A stretch of 64,000 bases of DNA, taken from assembly GCF_040786275.1 (NCBI RefSeq), contig NZ_JBFMVT010000002.1, positions 2,232,001 to 2,296,000 on the forward strand, in the 5' to 3' direction. The first letter of the stretch is position 1. Every line of letters begins with the position of its first letter. The notes under the pieces are model-generated. The model searched no databases and was not told where the DNA came from. It was given only the letters and a program-made list of their open reading frames with translations. Positions 27,318 to 36,841 of the stretch are shown here, piece by piece. The position numbers and the translations under genes were made by a program. Origin of the DNA: Buttiauxella gaviniae (GTDB lineage: Bacteria; Pseudomonadota; Gammaproteobacteria; Enterobacterales; Enterobacteriaceae).

Positions 27318-28313
27318 TTATGCACTTTGGTGGTGACGGGTACGGTATTTGTCGATCAGCACCGCAATGATGATCACCGCCCCCTTGATCACCAGTTGCC
27401 AGAAATACGAGACGCCCATCAGCGTCATGCCGTTGTTTAACGTGGCGATAATTAATGCGCCAACCAGCGTGCCGGTGATTGTGCCAATCCCGCCCACAAA
27501 GCTGGTCCCGCCGAGAATCACCGCCGCGATGGCGTCCAGCTCATAACCCATGCCGAGGTTACCGTTGGCGCTATAGAGCCGGGATGCGCTCATCACGCCG
27601 CCAAGGCCGGAGAGCAAGCCGCTCATGCCGTAAACGAACAGCAGCACCATCCACACTTTGATGCCCGTCAGACGTGCGGCCTGCATATTGCCGCCCACCG
27701 CATAAATATGAACGCCTAACGTGGTGCGCCTGAGAATGAACCAGCACACCACAATCACCGCCAGAGCAATCACCACCAGCCACGGAATCGGGCCGAGATA
27801 CGCGTTGCCAATCCACTCAAAATTGATATTGGAGTTAATCACCGTCGTGCCGTCAGCCAGCAGATAGGCCGCGCCGCGCAGGGCGGTATAGGTGCCGAGC
27901 GTGACGATAAACGGCGGCAGCCCCGCCCAGGCGACTAACATGCCGTTGAACAGCCCAAGCCCGGTGCCCATCATCAGCGCGGCGGGAATCGACAGCGATT
28001 CCCAGCCCGGCATCAGCGAAACCACCATCGCGGTGACCGCCGTCGTACCAAGTATTGAGCCGACCGACAGGTCGATACCGCCGGTCAAAATAATGAACGT
28101 CATACCCGCAGCGAGAACGATATTGATAGAGGACTGACGGGCGATATTCAGCAGGTTAGATTCGGTAAAAAAGTTTGGCGTGATAAAGCCAAAAACGGCG
28201 ACGATCAGGATCAGAATGGGCAAAATGCCGACAGTTTGCATCAAATCGCTGAACAGCGCTTTTTTTAGCGAAGCGGATTTTGCCACGTGTTGCGGGGTGC
28301 CTGAATTAGTCAT
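27318..28313 (-). CDS. Ribose-type ABC transporter permease
   Basis: The 331-residue RbsC-family membrane protein has about 8-10 hydrophobic helices. Its landmarks are [27 protein letters not shown] and the EAA-like region [30 protein letters not shown], both typical of the carbohydrate CUT2 class. It overlaps the ATPase gene stop by 8 bp. It works as a homodimer with the ATPase and the binding protein to import a monosaccharide. Confidence 0.93.
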   Translation of the reverse strand: MTNSGTPQHVAKSASLKKALFSDLMQTVGILPILILIVAVFGFITPNFFTESNLLNIARQSSINIVLAAGMTFIILTGGIDLSVGSILGTTAVTAMVVSLMPGWESLSIPAALMMGTGLGLFNGMLVAWAGLPPFIVTLGTYTALRGAAYLLADGTTVINSNINFEWIGNAYLGPIPWLVVIALAVIVVCWFILRRTTLGVHIYAVGGNMQAARLTGIKVWMVLLFVYGMSGLLSGLGGVMSASRLYSANGNLGMGYELDAIAAVILGGTSFVGGIGTITGTLVGALIIATLNNGMTLMGVSYFWQLVIKGAVIIIAVLIDKYRTRHHQSA

Positions 28314-29829
28314 GATTTACCGCCTTTTTGTGAGCCTCTTCTACGCCGGTCGCCAGCGTCATAATGTTTTCTTGCGTAATGTCTGCGGCGTGTAATTCCC
28401 CGGCAATACTGCCTTCGCGCATCACGTAAACGCGATCGCTCATGCCGACGACTTCCGGCAACTCGCTGGAGATCATCAGGATCGCCACGCCCTGTTTCGC
28501 CATTTGGCTCATGATCCGGTAGATCTCACTTTTCGCACCGACATCCACACCACGCGTCGGCTCATCGAGGATCAAAATACGCGGGCCGATCGCCACCCAG
28601 CGTGAGATCAGTAGCTTCTGCTGATTGCCGCCGGACAGCCCACCGGCGCGAACCTGCGCGTGTGGCACGCGGATATTCAGCAGACTGATAGCATCGTCAG
28701 AGATGGTCTGGGCTTTTTTGCGATCCAGCCAGCCGTAGTGCGCGTCGCGTTCCAGCGTCGCCATAGTGATGTTGTCTTGCGCGGCCAGTTCGAGGAATAA
28801 ACCCTGCTCTTTGCGGTTTTCGGTCAGGAAGCCGATACCGTGGTGAATAGCTTCACGCGGTGAATGAATTTTGACGGGCTTGCCGTCGATTTCGATGCTC
28901 CCGCCTGTGGATTTACGCACGCCAAAGATAAGCTGCGCCAGTTCAGAACGCCCCGCGCCGACCAGCCCCGCCAGGCCGACGATCTCCCCGGATTTCACCT
29001 GTAAACTCACCGGCTGAACCTTGGCGCCATCCGTCAGGTGATGGACATTCAGACGCACGCTGCCCAGCGGAATATCACGCTCTTTATTAAACAGATCGCT
29101 CAGCGGGCGGCCCACCATCATGCGCACCAGCTCGTTAGCGTTAAGGTTTTCGCGTATCAGGCTGCCGACATACTGCCCGTCGCGCAGTACGCTCACGCGG
29201 TCGGAAAGCTCATACACTTCTGCCATGCGGTGGCTGATATAGATGATCGCCATGCCCTCGTCGCGCAGACGCATAATCAGTTCAAACAGGCGGTGAGTTT
29301 CACGGGACGAAAGCGCGGCGGTGGGTTCATCCATCACTAAGATGCGACTGTTGCGGTGCAGAGCGCGGGCGATTTCCACCTGCTGCTGCTCGGCAATCGT
29401 CAGGCGCGACACCAGGTCGCTGGCTTTAAACTGTGCGCCCAGGCGGTCGATAACGGTCTGCGCCTGCATTACCATCTCTTTGCGCTTCACTAAGCCGCCG
29501 CGTGAAAGCTCGCTCCCGAGGAAAATGTTTTCGGCGACCGTCAGGTTTGGGGCGAGCTGCATCTCCTGATAAATCAGCGTGATACCTGCGTTTAACGCAT
29601 CTTTCGGCCCTTTGATGCTGTATGGCTGGCCGTTAATTAAAATCTCGCCGCTGGTGGCGGTATAAGCCCCCGCCAAAATCTTCATCAGCGTGCTTTTACC
29701 GGCCCCGTTTTCCCCCATTAAGGCGTGAATTTCGCCGGGGAAAACCGTTAAGTCGACGCCTTTCAACGCATAAAACTTGCCGAATGACTTGGCAATATTG
29801 CGCATCTCCAGAATGGGAACGCTACTCAT
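28306..29829 (-). CDS. Ribose-type ABC transporter ATPase (two nucleotide-binding domains)
   Basis: The 507-residue protein has duplicated ABC domains, as in RbsA/XylG. Domain 1 has Walker [10 protein letters not shown], signature region [15 protein letters not shown] and Walker [12 protein letters not shown]. Domain 2 has a degenerate Walker A (GLVGAGRSE) but a good signature LSGGNQQK and Walker [13 protein letters not shown], the usual CUT2 pattern with one active site. It is the first gene of the import and catabolic operon (ATPase–permease–binding protein–isomerase–aldolase–kinase). The upstream 29830-30003 is an AT-rich promoter gap without a gene. Confidence 0.94.
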   Translation of the reverse strand: MSSVPILEMRNIAKSFGKFYALKGVDLTVFPGEIHALMGENGAGKSTLMKILAGAYTATSGEILINGQPYSIKGPKDALNAGITLIYQEMQLAPNLTVAENIFLGSELSRGGLVKRKEMVMQAQTVIDRLGAQFKASDLVSRLTIAEQQQVEIARALHRNSRILVMDEPTAALSSRETHRLFELIMRLRDEGMAIIYISHRMAEVYELSDRVSVLRDGQYVGSLIRENLNANELVRMMVGRPLSDLFNKERDIPLGSVRLNVHHLTDGAKVQPVSLQVKSGEIVGLAGLVGAGRSELAQLIFGVRKSTGGSIEIDGKPVKIHSPREAIHHGIGFLTENRKEQGLFLELAAQDNITMATLERDAHYGWLDRKKAQTISDDAISLLNIRVPHAQVRAGGLSGGNQQKLLISRWVAIGPRILILDEPTRGVDVGAKSEIYRIMSQMAKQGVAILMISSELPEVVGMSDRVYVMREGSIAGELHAADITQENIMTLATGVEEAHKKAVNHD

Positions 29830-30003
29830 GGCGCGGCTCCTGCGGGCAAATTGACGATTGCTGCCAGTGAACCACGCGCAGGTAAATGCAAGATGTCAGA
29901 AGCCGTTCATATTTGTCATATTGTTGAATAGTTAATGGAGATCACATTCCCGGGAGGGAATGATTTTCAAAACTGTATATGGGTCAGAAATGTAATGAGA
30001 GAG

Positions 30004-30204
30004 CTATTTTTCAAGATGCTTCGCTAACTTCCATACTCCCAGGATAACCAGAAAAATTGATAGTAAAGTAAGTTTCCCCCAATGTTCAGGAAAAAAATGG
30101 AGAGATAGATAAGAGAAGAAAATAATTAATGCCACTGGCACATATGAATAAATAGTCTCTGTTTTTATCCAATCAAAAATAAATTGTTTAATAAACTTTT
30201 TCAC
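30004..30204 (-). CDS. Small two-helix membrane protein, candidate immunity protein
   Basis: The 66-residue protein starts at a GTG (30202-30204) that overlaps the preceding TGA as GTGA. GGAG lies 10 nt upstream, within the end of the effector gene. It has two hydrophobic segments (about 20-38 and 43-58) and basic ends: MKKFIKQFIFDW… and …KLAKHLEK. This size and topology, tightly coupled behind a putative toxin, is what is expected of an inner-membrane immunity protein against a membrane-acting effector. No family is recognised. The sequence is markedly AT-rich. Confidence 0.6.
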   Translation of the reverse strand: MKKFIKQFIFDWIKTETIYSYVPVALIIFFSYLSLHFFPEHWGKLTLLSIFLVILGVWKLAKHLEK

Positions 30205-30893
30205 TTAATCATATCTCCAATAATAGTAATGGCATCATCTTCACTGAGCATTGTGTTTAGATGGCCGATATTCTTCTGTACAATTGGTTCAATGATAAAA
30301 TAAAGCATCTCCAATTTGTTCAGATATAACACTTTATAAAATGATGGGTTAAATGTTTTCAGTCGCCTCGCTGAAAGCGCTGCTTTTTGAACGTAGCTAT
30401 AAAAATCAAGTAATGTAAGAATAGCATTGCTTGTTTTGCCAATAGTTGCGCGAATTTTAGTCGTGAAGTTTATTGAATCTGAAATCGATTTTGCTATTAA
30501 GTATGACATGCTTGATTTTGTTACAAACACTACCCTATTTTTTGCCAAAAGACCTGTAATCTGAGTAACTATATTTTTCCTTGCTGATTCATTAAAATTA
30601 TCTAAAATATATTCTATGTACATTTCAATCATGTTAAATATTACGTCTTTTCTATTAAAAACCTCATTAATGGCTGCAATCATTCTTCTATCTTCTTCTT
30701 TTAACTCTTGGCATACATCTTTATAATCATCAAAAAAACAAGATGAGTACCAGGATACCCTCTCTGCACCAGAGTAGATGCTACTGATTACATCTTTTCC
30801 GTTTCTTTGAACATTTGCTAATCCTTTTTCTAATGAAATTGATATTTTTCTGTTTGCATCCATGCTCATGCGTAAATAATCTGCATTGTCCAT
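30201..30893 (-). CDS. Putative Hcp-dependent T6SS effector
   Basis: The 230-residue protein, MDNADYLRMSMDANRKIS…, is not recognised as a named family. It follows the hcp gene by 49 bp, with AGGA 9 nt before the ATG, and overlaps the small membrane-protein gene by 4 bp. It appears largely helical. An amphipathic to hydrophobic stretch (VVFVTKSSMSYLIAKSISDS to SNAILTLLDFYSYV, residues about 122-168) could insert in a membrane. Ion-selective pore-forming T6SS effectors such as Serratia Ssp6 have a similar size and membrane immunity partners; the analogy is by context, not alignment. Base composition is well below that of the flanks, a sign of transfer. Confidence 0.55.
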   Translation of the reverse strand: MDNADYLRMSMDANRKISISLEKGLANVQRNGKDVISSIYSGAERVSWYSSCFFDDYKDVCQELKEEDRRMIAAINEVFNRKDVIFNMIEMYIEYILDNFNESARKNIVTQITGLLAKNRVVFVTKSSMSYLIAKSISDSINFTTKIRATIGKTSNAILTLLDFYSYVQKAALSARRLKTFNPSFYKVLYLNKLEMLYFIIEPIVQKNIGHLNTMLSEDDAITIIGDMIK

Positions 30894-30942
30894 TAGCTTA
30901 TTCCTTTCTTTTTTTACAGTTTTCTACTATTCGACTTGCCAG

Positions 30943-31422
30943 TTAAAAAACACGGTCCATCCATAAACTGTAAGTGCTCGTTCCAGCGGTACAATGTTCC
31001 CAACTTATTGCCTCATATATAAATGACACCGTCTCTTCGGCTAATCCTTTGCTATCATCTACCACATGGGGGATAGTAAGTTGTATATCGCAAATGCGGG
31101 CTTCCGTAAGTTTTATAATATAATACAGTTCATTCATGCCAAAACGGTTAGTGCGATAGACAGGAAATTCACAGGTCAGAACTTCATTGTCATTAATTGA
31201 TTTGCTTAATAATGGTGAAGATTTATCAATAGGTTTTCTGATGGTCAGGCTGTGATGGTTGACATTATCAATGCGTGTCAGGCGATGATTTAGTTCATAC
31301 ACCATAATTTGGTCCAAATGTGCGATTTGTGCTTTATTTCCCATTGAATCAAGTGACATGCATCCGGCAGAGATCGCGCCTTGAGTTTTTCCGGTAAGTT
31401 TTAAATAAATGGAATTTGCCAT
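30943..31422 (-). CDS. hcp: Orphan Hcp (type VI secretion tube protein)
   Basis: The 159-residue protein starts MANSIYLKLTGKTQGAISAGCMSLDSMGNKAQIAHLDQIMVYEL, the Hcp1 family opening, and continues through the β-barrel to FIYEAISWEHCTAGTSTYSLWMDRV. Hcp hexamers stack into the T6SS tube and carry small effectors in their lumen. No other T6SS structural gene is in the window, so this is an orphan copy serving the downstream putative effector. AGGA lies 7 nt before the ATG. The gene is more AT-rich than the sugar locus it interrupts. Confidence 0.87.
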   Translation of the reverse strand: MANSIYLKLTGKTQGAISAGCMSLDSMGNKAQIAHLDQIMVYELNHRLTRIDNVNHHSLTIRKPIDKSSPLLSKSINDNEVLTCEFPVYRTNRFGMNELYYIIKLTEARICDIQLTIPHVVDDSKGLAEETVSFIYEAISWEHCTAGTSTYSLWMDRVF

Positions 31423-31754
31423 AATGCATCCTTGTCTTTATATGAAATATCAATGGTGTCAGAATGATATATTTATACTGTTAATATTTAATGCTTACTC
31501 ATCATCGTGAGTAAATAAACTTACTTGATTATTGATATTTTTATGTAAGGTTTAAGTGCTTTATTGTTGCGCTAGTTTTTATATTTAGAGTATGAATACG
31601 GACAGAAGAATAATGGGCTGTTGGTTTATGGCTTTCTGCTACAGTTTTGCTAGCAAATAAGTCAAAAAAACAGATAGCGGAAGGCTTATAAAAATGTGAG
31701 CAGTTTTAATTGGTCACTACACTTTGCTTAATGCCTTTTATCCGGAGCCAAAAC
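31423..31754. other. AT-rich gap between hcp and the sensor kinase
   Basis: About 330 bp, clearly AT-rich, hold the divergent promoters of hcp (leftward) and the hybrid kinase (rightward). I see no gene, repeat or strong operator here. The composition suggests that it came with the hcp islet or is a silencing target. Confidence 0.5.
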
Positions 31755-34319
31755 ATGCCGCAACCCCGCACACCCTTTCTCACCAGCGCTCGTGGCCGCC
31801 TGCTCTCCTTTAATCTGCTGGTGGTGGCGGTGACGTTGATGGTCTGCGGGGTGGCGGTGTGGGGTTTTAATCACGCGAGCCGTTTGCAGGAGCAGGTTCA
31901 GGGGCAAACGCTGAGTGATATGTCTGGCAGCATGGAGCTGGCGCGAGACACCGCGAATGTGGCGACGGCAGCGGTGCGGCTCACGCAAGTCGTGGGTGCG
32001 CTGGAATACCAGAGCGAAGCGCAGCGTTTGCAGCAAACTCAACAGGCGCTCCAGAACTCGCTTGATCACCTCGCCAATGCGCCGCTCGCCAGCCATGAGC
32101 CCGCGTTAGTCAAACGGATTACGGACCGCAGTAACGAGCTGGAAAGCAGCGTTACGCGCATGTTAGAGCTCGGTCATCGCCGCCATCTGGAACGTAACGC
32201 GCTGCTCAGTGCGCTCTATCAAAACCAAAGTTATCTGCATCATATTCAGGATATTAATGCTCGCGACGGCCTGGCGATGCCGGAATCCAGGCTGTTAACC
32301 GAAATGGACAGGCTGATCCTGATCGCCATTCAAACGCCTTCCCCAAAGGCGACGGTGGTGCAACTTAGCGAAGTGATGGCGCAGTTGCCGCTTCATGCCG
32401 ATTCCCCGCTGGTTAATGAAATATTGCAGGATTTAACGACGCATTTGCAGCAATTGCTGCCGCTTTCCCAGGCATTAGAAAATAGCGACCTGGGGATCTC
32501 CTGGTACATGTATCACATCAAAGCGCTGGTGGCGTTTTTGAATCAGGACATCAATCAGTACGTGCAGAGAGTGGCGCAGGAGTCGCTAAACCGCACCGAG
32601 CAGAGCCATAAAGAGCTGCAATCGATGATTGCTTTTATCGGCCTGTTTGCCCTGCTGGCGCTGGTGATTACCGGTTTTGCTGGCTGGTATATTTACCGTA
32701 ATCTTGGCTCGAATCTCACGGCGATTTCTCATGCGATGACGCGGCTGGCGCGTGGCGAGCGCGATGTCAGCGTGCCCGCGCTACAGCGGCGGGATGAACT
32801 GGGCGAGCTGGCGCGGGCATTCAACGTTTTTGCGCGCAACACCGCATCGCTTGAGCACACCTCGAAACTCCTTAAAGAAAAAAGCACCCAACTGGAAACC
32901 ACTTTTCATGCGATGCGCGACGGCTTTGCGCTGTTTGATAACGCCGGGATTCTGGTGGTGTGGAACCCGCAATACCCGCTGTTGCTGGGGCTGGAACCCG
33001 AGCGCCTTTCGCGCGGGCAGCACTATCTCACGTTGCTAAAACAGGTAACGCCGCTTCAGGAGCATATTCTCGACAACCTTTCGCGCCCGTTACCCAAACC
33101 ACAGGAACTCAGGCTTGCGGATAACCGGACTATCGAGCTGCGTTTTAGTCCGGTGCCGGGGCGCGGAATGGTCAACGTAGTGCTTGAGCGTAGCGAGCGC
33201 AAAGCGCTGGAGGAGGCGCTGGTGCACAGCCAGAAAATGAAAGCCGTGGGGCAGTTAACCGGCGGTTTAGCGCATGATTTTAATAACCTGCTGGCGGTGA
33301 TCATCGGCAGTCTGGAGCTGACATCTACGGATTCGCCGGACGCCACGCGCATTCAGCGAGCCTTAAAAGCCGCCGAGCGCGGGGCGCAACTGACCCAGCG
33401 TTTGCTGGCCTTTTCCCGCAAGCAATCCCTGCACCCCCACGCGGTTTCGATGAAAAACCTGCTGGAAAACCTCGACCCGCTGATTCGCCACTCGCTGCCC
33501 GCCGGGCTCACTCTTGAGATTGAAGCCCAACATCCGGCGTGGCCCGCATGGATTGACGTTAATCAGCTTGAGAATGCGATTATCAACCTGGTGATGAACG
33601 CCCGCGACGCCATGGAAGGGCAAAGCGGCACCATTAAAATCCGCACCTGGAACCAGCGCGTGGTGCGCTCAAGCGGGCGTAAACAGGATATGGTCGCCCT
33701 GGAAGTGATCGACCCCGGACACGGAATGTCGGCGGAGGTAAAAGCCCAGGTCTTTGAGCCGTTCTTTACCACCAAACAGACCGGCAGCGGCAGCGGGCTG
33801 GGTTTATCCATGGTTTATGGATTTGTCCGTCAGTCTGGCGGGCGCGTGCAAATTGAAAGCGCGCCGGGGCAGGGAACGCTGGTGCGCCTGCAACTTCCAC
33901 GCGCCCCTTCGCAGGCGGCGAGCGAAGCGCTACCGGAACCGCTGGCGGCGAATCTCGAGCAGGATCAATTGGTTCTGGTTCTGGAAGATGAACACGATGT
34001 GCGCCAGACGCTGTGCGAACAGTTGCATCAGCTTGGCTATTTGACACTGGAAACCAGCGACAGCCAGCAGGCGCTACAGCTACTCAACGATGTGCCGGAT
34101 ATTCAGATTATTATCAGCGATTTAATGCTGCCGGGACCTATGAGCGGGGCGGATGTTGTGCAGCACGCGCGTGAGCATTATCCGCATCTTACTTGCCTGC
34201 TAATTAGCGGCCAGGATTTGCGCCGCAGCGGGCAGCAATTGCCGCAGGTTGAGCTGCTGCGTAAGCCTTTTAATCAGCAAAAACTGGCGCAGGCGCTGCG
34301 GCGGGCCCGTCTCCAGTGA
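31755..34319 (+). CDS. Hybrid sensor histidine kinase (HAMP–PAS–HisKA–HATPase–REC)
   Basis: The protein is 854 residues from the ATG at 31755, with CGGAG 8 nt upstream. A first membrane helix (about 18-38) is followed by a helical periplasmic sensor region (about 40-290, TorS-like in style), TM2 (about 291-313) and HAMP. A PAS-like region follows, then a dimerisation domain with the phospho-His in GGLAHDFNNLL (about 507), an ATPase domain with GSGSGLGLSMVYGF, and a C-terminal receiver with SDLMLPG and the conserved Lys of LLRKPF. There is no Hpt domain. It probably senses the sugar or its binding protein and pairs with the response regulator at 22291. Confidence 0.88.
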   Translation: MPQPRTPFLTSARGRLLSFNLLVVAVTLMVCGVAVWGFNHASRLQEQVQGQTLSDMSGSMELARDTANVATAAVRLTQVVGALEYQSEAQRLQQTQQALQNSLDHLANAPLASHEPALVKRITDRSNELESSVTRMLELGHRRHLERNALLSALYQNQSYLHHIQDINARDGLAMPESRLLTEMDRLILIAIQTPSPKATVVQLSEVMAQLPLHADSPLVNEILQDLTTHLQQLLPLSQALENSDLGISWYMYHIKALVAFLNQDINQYVQRVAQESLNRTEQSHKELQSMIAFIGLFALLALVITGFAGWYIYRNLGSNLTAISHAMTRLARGERDVSVPALQRRDELGELARAFNVFARNTASLEHTSKLLKEKSTQLETTFHAMRDGFALFDNAGILVVWNPQYPLLLGLEPERLSRGQHYLTLLKQVTPLQEHILDNLSRPLPKPQELRLADNRTIELRFSPVPGRGMVNVVLERSERKALEEALVHSQKMKAVGQLTGGLAHDFNNLLAVIIGSLELTSTDSPDATRIQRALKAAERGAQLTQRLLAFSRKQSLHPHAVSMKNLLENLDPLIRHSLPAGLTLEIEAQHPAWPAWIDVNQLENAIINLVMNARDAMEGQSGTIKIRTWNQRVVRSSGRKQDMVALEVIDPGHGMSAEVKAQVFEPFFTTKQTGSGSGLGLSMVYGFVRQSGGRVQIESAPGQGTLVRLQLPRAPSQAASEALPEPLAANLEQDQLVLVLEDEHDVRQTLCEQLHQLGYLTLETSDSQQALQLLNDVPDIQIIISDLMLPGPMSGADVVQHAREHYPHLTCLLISGQDLRRSGQQLPQVELLRKPFNQQKLAQALRRARLQ

Positions 34320-34506
34320 TATTTTAGGTATAGATTGCAAATCAATGAAAAGGTCAGTCGCAAACAATTGACTCAGCGTGCAGAAGCGGACATTAATAGA
34401 AAGACCCCTTCCAGTATCCCAGGAGGAAGTGGGTGGGTTTAGGAATGCAACTTAGCCGCCACATTAATTGATATGCACCTCATTGATCATCCTGTAGCAA
34501 GGACTT

Positions 34507-34528
34507 AGCCCCTCTGCAAAGAGGGGCT
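34507..34528. terminator. Hairpin between the sensor kinase and the exporter operon
   Basis: AGCCCCTCT / AGAGGGGCT forms a perfect 9-bp stem with a GCAA tetraloop. It lies 190 bp beyond the kinase stop and 200 bp beyond the convergent exporter stop. T-tracts are poor (CTTTGG), so termination is plausible but not certain. The rest of 34320-34506 has nothing assignable. Confidence 0.45.
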
Positions 34529-34549
34529 GACTTTGGTGCAATTCTGGTG

Positions 34550-34720
34550 GATGACGCCTTCGGCTTATCCACCCTACAAAATCAAAAACTCTTCCACTTA
34601 TCCACCCTACAAAATCAAAAACTCTTCGGCTTACCCACACTGCAAAATCAAAAACTCTTTGGCTTATCCACACTGCAAAATCAAAAACGTAGGTCGGATA
34701 AGCGCAGCGCCATCCGACAA
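34550..34720. repeat. REP with four 33-bp tandem half-REP units
   Basis: A left REP arm (GGTGGATGACGCCTTCGGCT) leads into four copies of a 33-bp unit of the type CTTATCCACCCTACAAAATC followed by AAAAACTCTT. The copies begin at 34564, 34597, 34630 and 34663. The array closes with an inverted REP, GTAGGTCGGATAAGCGCAGC with GCCATCCGACA. Copies 3 and 4 share CACTGC in place of CCCTAC. The unit length of 33 leaves an open frame across the array, which makes a spurious protein. Confidence 0.85.
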
Positions 34721-34732
34721 TCAAGCCTGAAA

Positions 34733-36841
34733 CTACCCCTCTTTCCCCATGCCCGTTTGCTGAATCAGCATCAACGAGACGCTATTAAACCAGCGATGGG
34801 CGAGGCTTTGACGCTGACTCTCTACAGAAATATCCGCGAGATTTTCTCGGCTAAGCCGCGCGGTGTTGCCGCTCCCTTCAATCGACACGCGATACCACAC
34901 GCCTTGCGGGCGCAAATCTTTTGCCTGAGCCGTCGGGTTAAGCTGCACCGGGCCGCCGTGATCTTTCGCCAGCAGCAACGAAGGCAGGCGCGTCACCACG
35001 TTATGATCGATAGAGACCACGCGGCCCATCAGCGGCTGCCACTCGGCGTTTTGATAAACTTTAGCCGTCGCGCCCACTTTTAACCGCGCCAAATCCTCTT
35101 CGCCCACCAGCGCTTTTACCCGCCAGCGGTCGGCATTCACAAGGGTTGCGATGTGCGTGGACGTGGAAACCCAACTGCCCGGTTGCAGGGAGAGATCGCG
35201 GTCTTCAATCCGGCCATTTGAAGCGGCAACCAGCCGCAGCCGCAGTAATTCACTGTTTCCTGCGTTTTGCTGGAGTGAGAACTGACGCGCCATCTGTTCG
35301 GCAAGCACCTGTTTTGCCGGGCCATCTTTATCAAGCCCTAACGCCCCGCGCGCGCTAAATTCCCATGCGCGGCGCATCTCCTCGGCTTTGCGCTGCGAGG
35401 TTTCCGGCAGCGGGGCAATCAGCTCAAAAAGCGGCTGCCCGGCTTTAACCTGCTGCCCGTCGGTGACAAAAACTTTCTCCAGGCGCGCGCTGTACGGGGT
35501 ATAAATCGGCTGCACAAAACCTGCTTCGATGACGCCCGGCATCGTCACTTTATTCGACCACGGGACAAAAATAACCAGCAGCGCGGCGATGACAATCAGC
35601 AGCAATCTGCGCCGGTAAAACGGCTGGCTTTCGTGCCTGCGGGCCCAACAGGTTTTCATTTCTCTGATCATCGGTTGCACCACAAAAGTCACAATCTCTA
35701 CTAAAAACAGAATTACACCCAGCGCCTTAAAAAAGGCGTGATACACCACCACCGCGATACCGATAAACAGCAGCAGGCGGTAAATCCAGGTGGCGAAAGC
35801 AAAGAGCGTCAGAAAGCGGGCAAAAGCAGGCGTGACGTTATCGGGCGCGGGGTCGTTAATGCCAAACAAATGCCAGCGCATCGCCCGTTTCGCCCAGTTT
35901 CCTGCCCGCTCGTGAAGCCCAGGGAAATCAAGAATATCGCTTAAAATGTAGTAGCCGTCGAAACGCATAAATGGGCTGGCGTTGACTACAACCGTCATTA
36001 CCCAGGCGGTGGTGGCGAGGAAAAACAGCGCGTTTTTGACGCTACCTTCCGGGGCGAAAGACCACAGCAATGTGGCCCACGCCGCCAGCACCAGCTCGGA
36101 AACAATCCCCGCGGCGGCAATTTTTAGCCGGTCACGCGAGCGGAACAGCTTCCAGCTTTCGCCGGTATCGGTGTAGGCCATCGGCAACATCACCAGAAGC
36201 GCAACGCCCATATGCCCGACCCGCACGCCGTGGCGCGTGGCGGTAAGCGCGTGGCCCATTTCATGCCAGCATTTCGAAAACACCAGGGCGATAGCAAATG
36301 CCACTGCGCCGTGCCAGCTCACCGAATTGTGCAGCGTGGCGACCACCGTATCCCACTGCCGCGCCGCCAGCACGATGCCGGTAATCGCCACAAAGAGCGT
36401 CAGCCACAAAAAGGTTTTGCTGAACAGCGGTTGCAGCCAGGGCAGCGCTTTGCGCAGCGCTTTTTCAGGGTGGACCAGCGGAATGCGGATAAACAGATAA
36501 CTGTGCAGCAGCCATTTCCACACCGACGACGCGGGGCGGTAGCGAGCGGTGCGCAGAAGCTGTTGCTGCTGCAAAAACAGCACAAAGGCTTTGATGTCCT
36601 CTTCGTCGACATTCAGCGTGGTTTGCTGATTAATCGCCTGGGCGATTTGTCCGGCATCCGCCAGTTGCCAGCGTTTGAGGATCTCTATTTCCAGCCAGCC
36701 AAGACGGAAAAAGAGATTGCGCACCGGATCGGCCAGGTGCCAGGCAGGCGAGCCGTCGCGGTTGCTGCCCGCGCTGTTGAGCCGCAGTTCATCACGCAGC
36801 GCGGGCCACGGCGGCGCAGTTGCTGCGGCATCGCTAATCAC
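34733..36841 (-). CDS. PqqD-like / M50 metalloprotease-type / HlyD-like fusion exporter protein
   Basis: The 702-residue membrane protein has three parts. Residues about 32-98 (HLADPVRNLFFRLGWLEIEI … LFLQQQQLL) read like a PqqD/RRE winged-helix peptide-binding domain. Residues about 140-400 carry 6-8 membrane helices with the zinc motif HEMGH (193-197) and a distal FDGYYILSD, typical of site-2-protease (M50) relatives. After TM (LLLIVIAALLVIFVPW) residues about 430-690 form a HlyD-like periplasmic adaptor with a biotinyl-lipoyl half (IYTPYSARLEKVFVTDGQQVKAGQPLFEL). It overlaps the preceding adaptor gene by 4 bp. It is likely the inner-membrane engine or processor of the adhesin export system. 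No ATPase motif is present. Confidence 0.78.
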   Translation of the reverse strand: MISDAAATAPPWPALRDELRLNSAGSNRDGSPAWHLADPVRNLFFRLGWLEIEILKRWQLADAGQIAQAINQQTTLNVDEEDIKAFVLFLQQQQLLRTARYRPASSVWKWLLHSYLFIRIPLVHPEKALRKALPWLQPLFSKTFLWLTLFVAITGIVLAARQWDTVVATLHNSVSWHGAVAFAIALVFSKCWHEMGHALTATRHGVRVGHMGVALLVMLPMAYTDTGESWKLFRSRDRLKIAAAGIVSELVLAAWATLLWSFAPEGSVKNALFFLATTAWVMTVVVNASPFMRFDGYYILSDILDFPGLHERAGNWAKRAMRWHLFGINDPAPDNVTPAFARFLTLFAFATWIYRLLLFIGIAVVVYHAFFKALGVILFLVEIVTFVVQPMIREMKTCWARRHESQPFYRRRLLLIVIAALLVIFVPWSNKVTMPGVIEAGFVQPIYTPYSARLEKVFVTDGQQVKAGQPLFELIAPLPETSQRKAEEMRRAWEFSARGALGLDKDGPAKQVLAEQMARQFSLQQNAGNSELLRLRLVAASNGRIEDRDLSLQPGSWVSTSTHIATLVNADRWRVKALVGEEDLARLKVGATAKVYQNAEWQPLMGRVVSIDHNVVTRLPSLLLAKDHGGPVQLNPTAQAKDLRPQGVWYRVSIEGSGNTARLSRENLADISVESQRQSLAHRWFNSVSLMLIQQTGMGKEG

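Noticed and set aside
34464-34724. Minus-strand 86-residue frame with VFDF.VWIS repeats
   Set aside because: It is read entirely through the 33-bp half-REP array, whose unit length is a multiple of three; it has no ribosome site.
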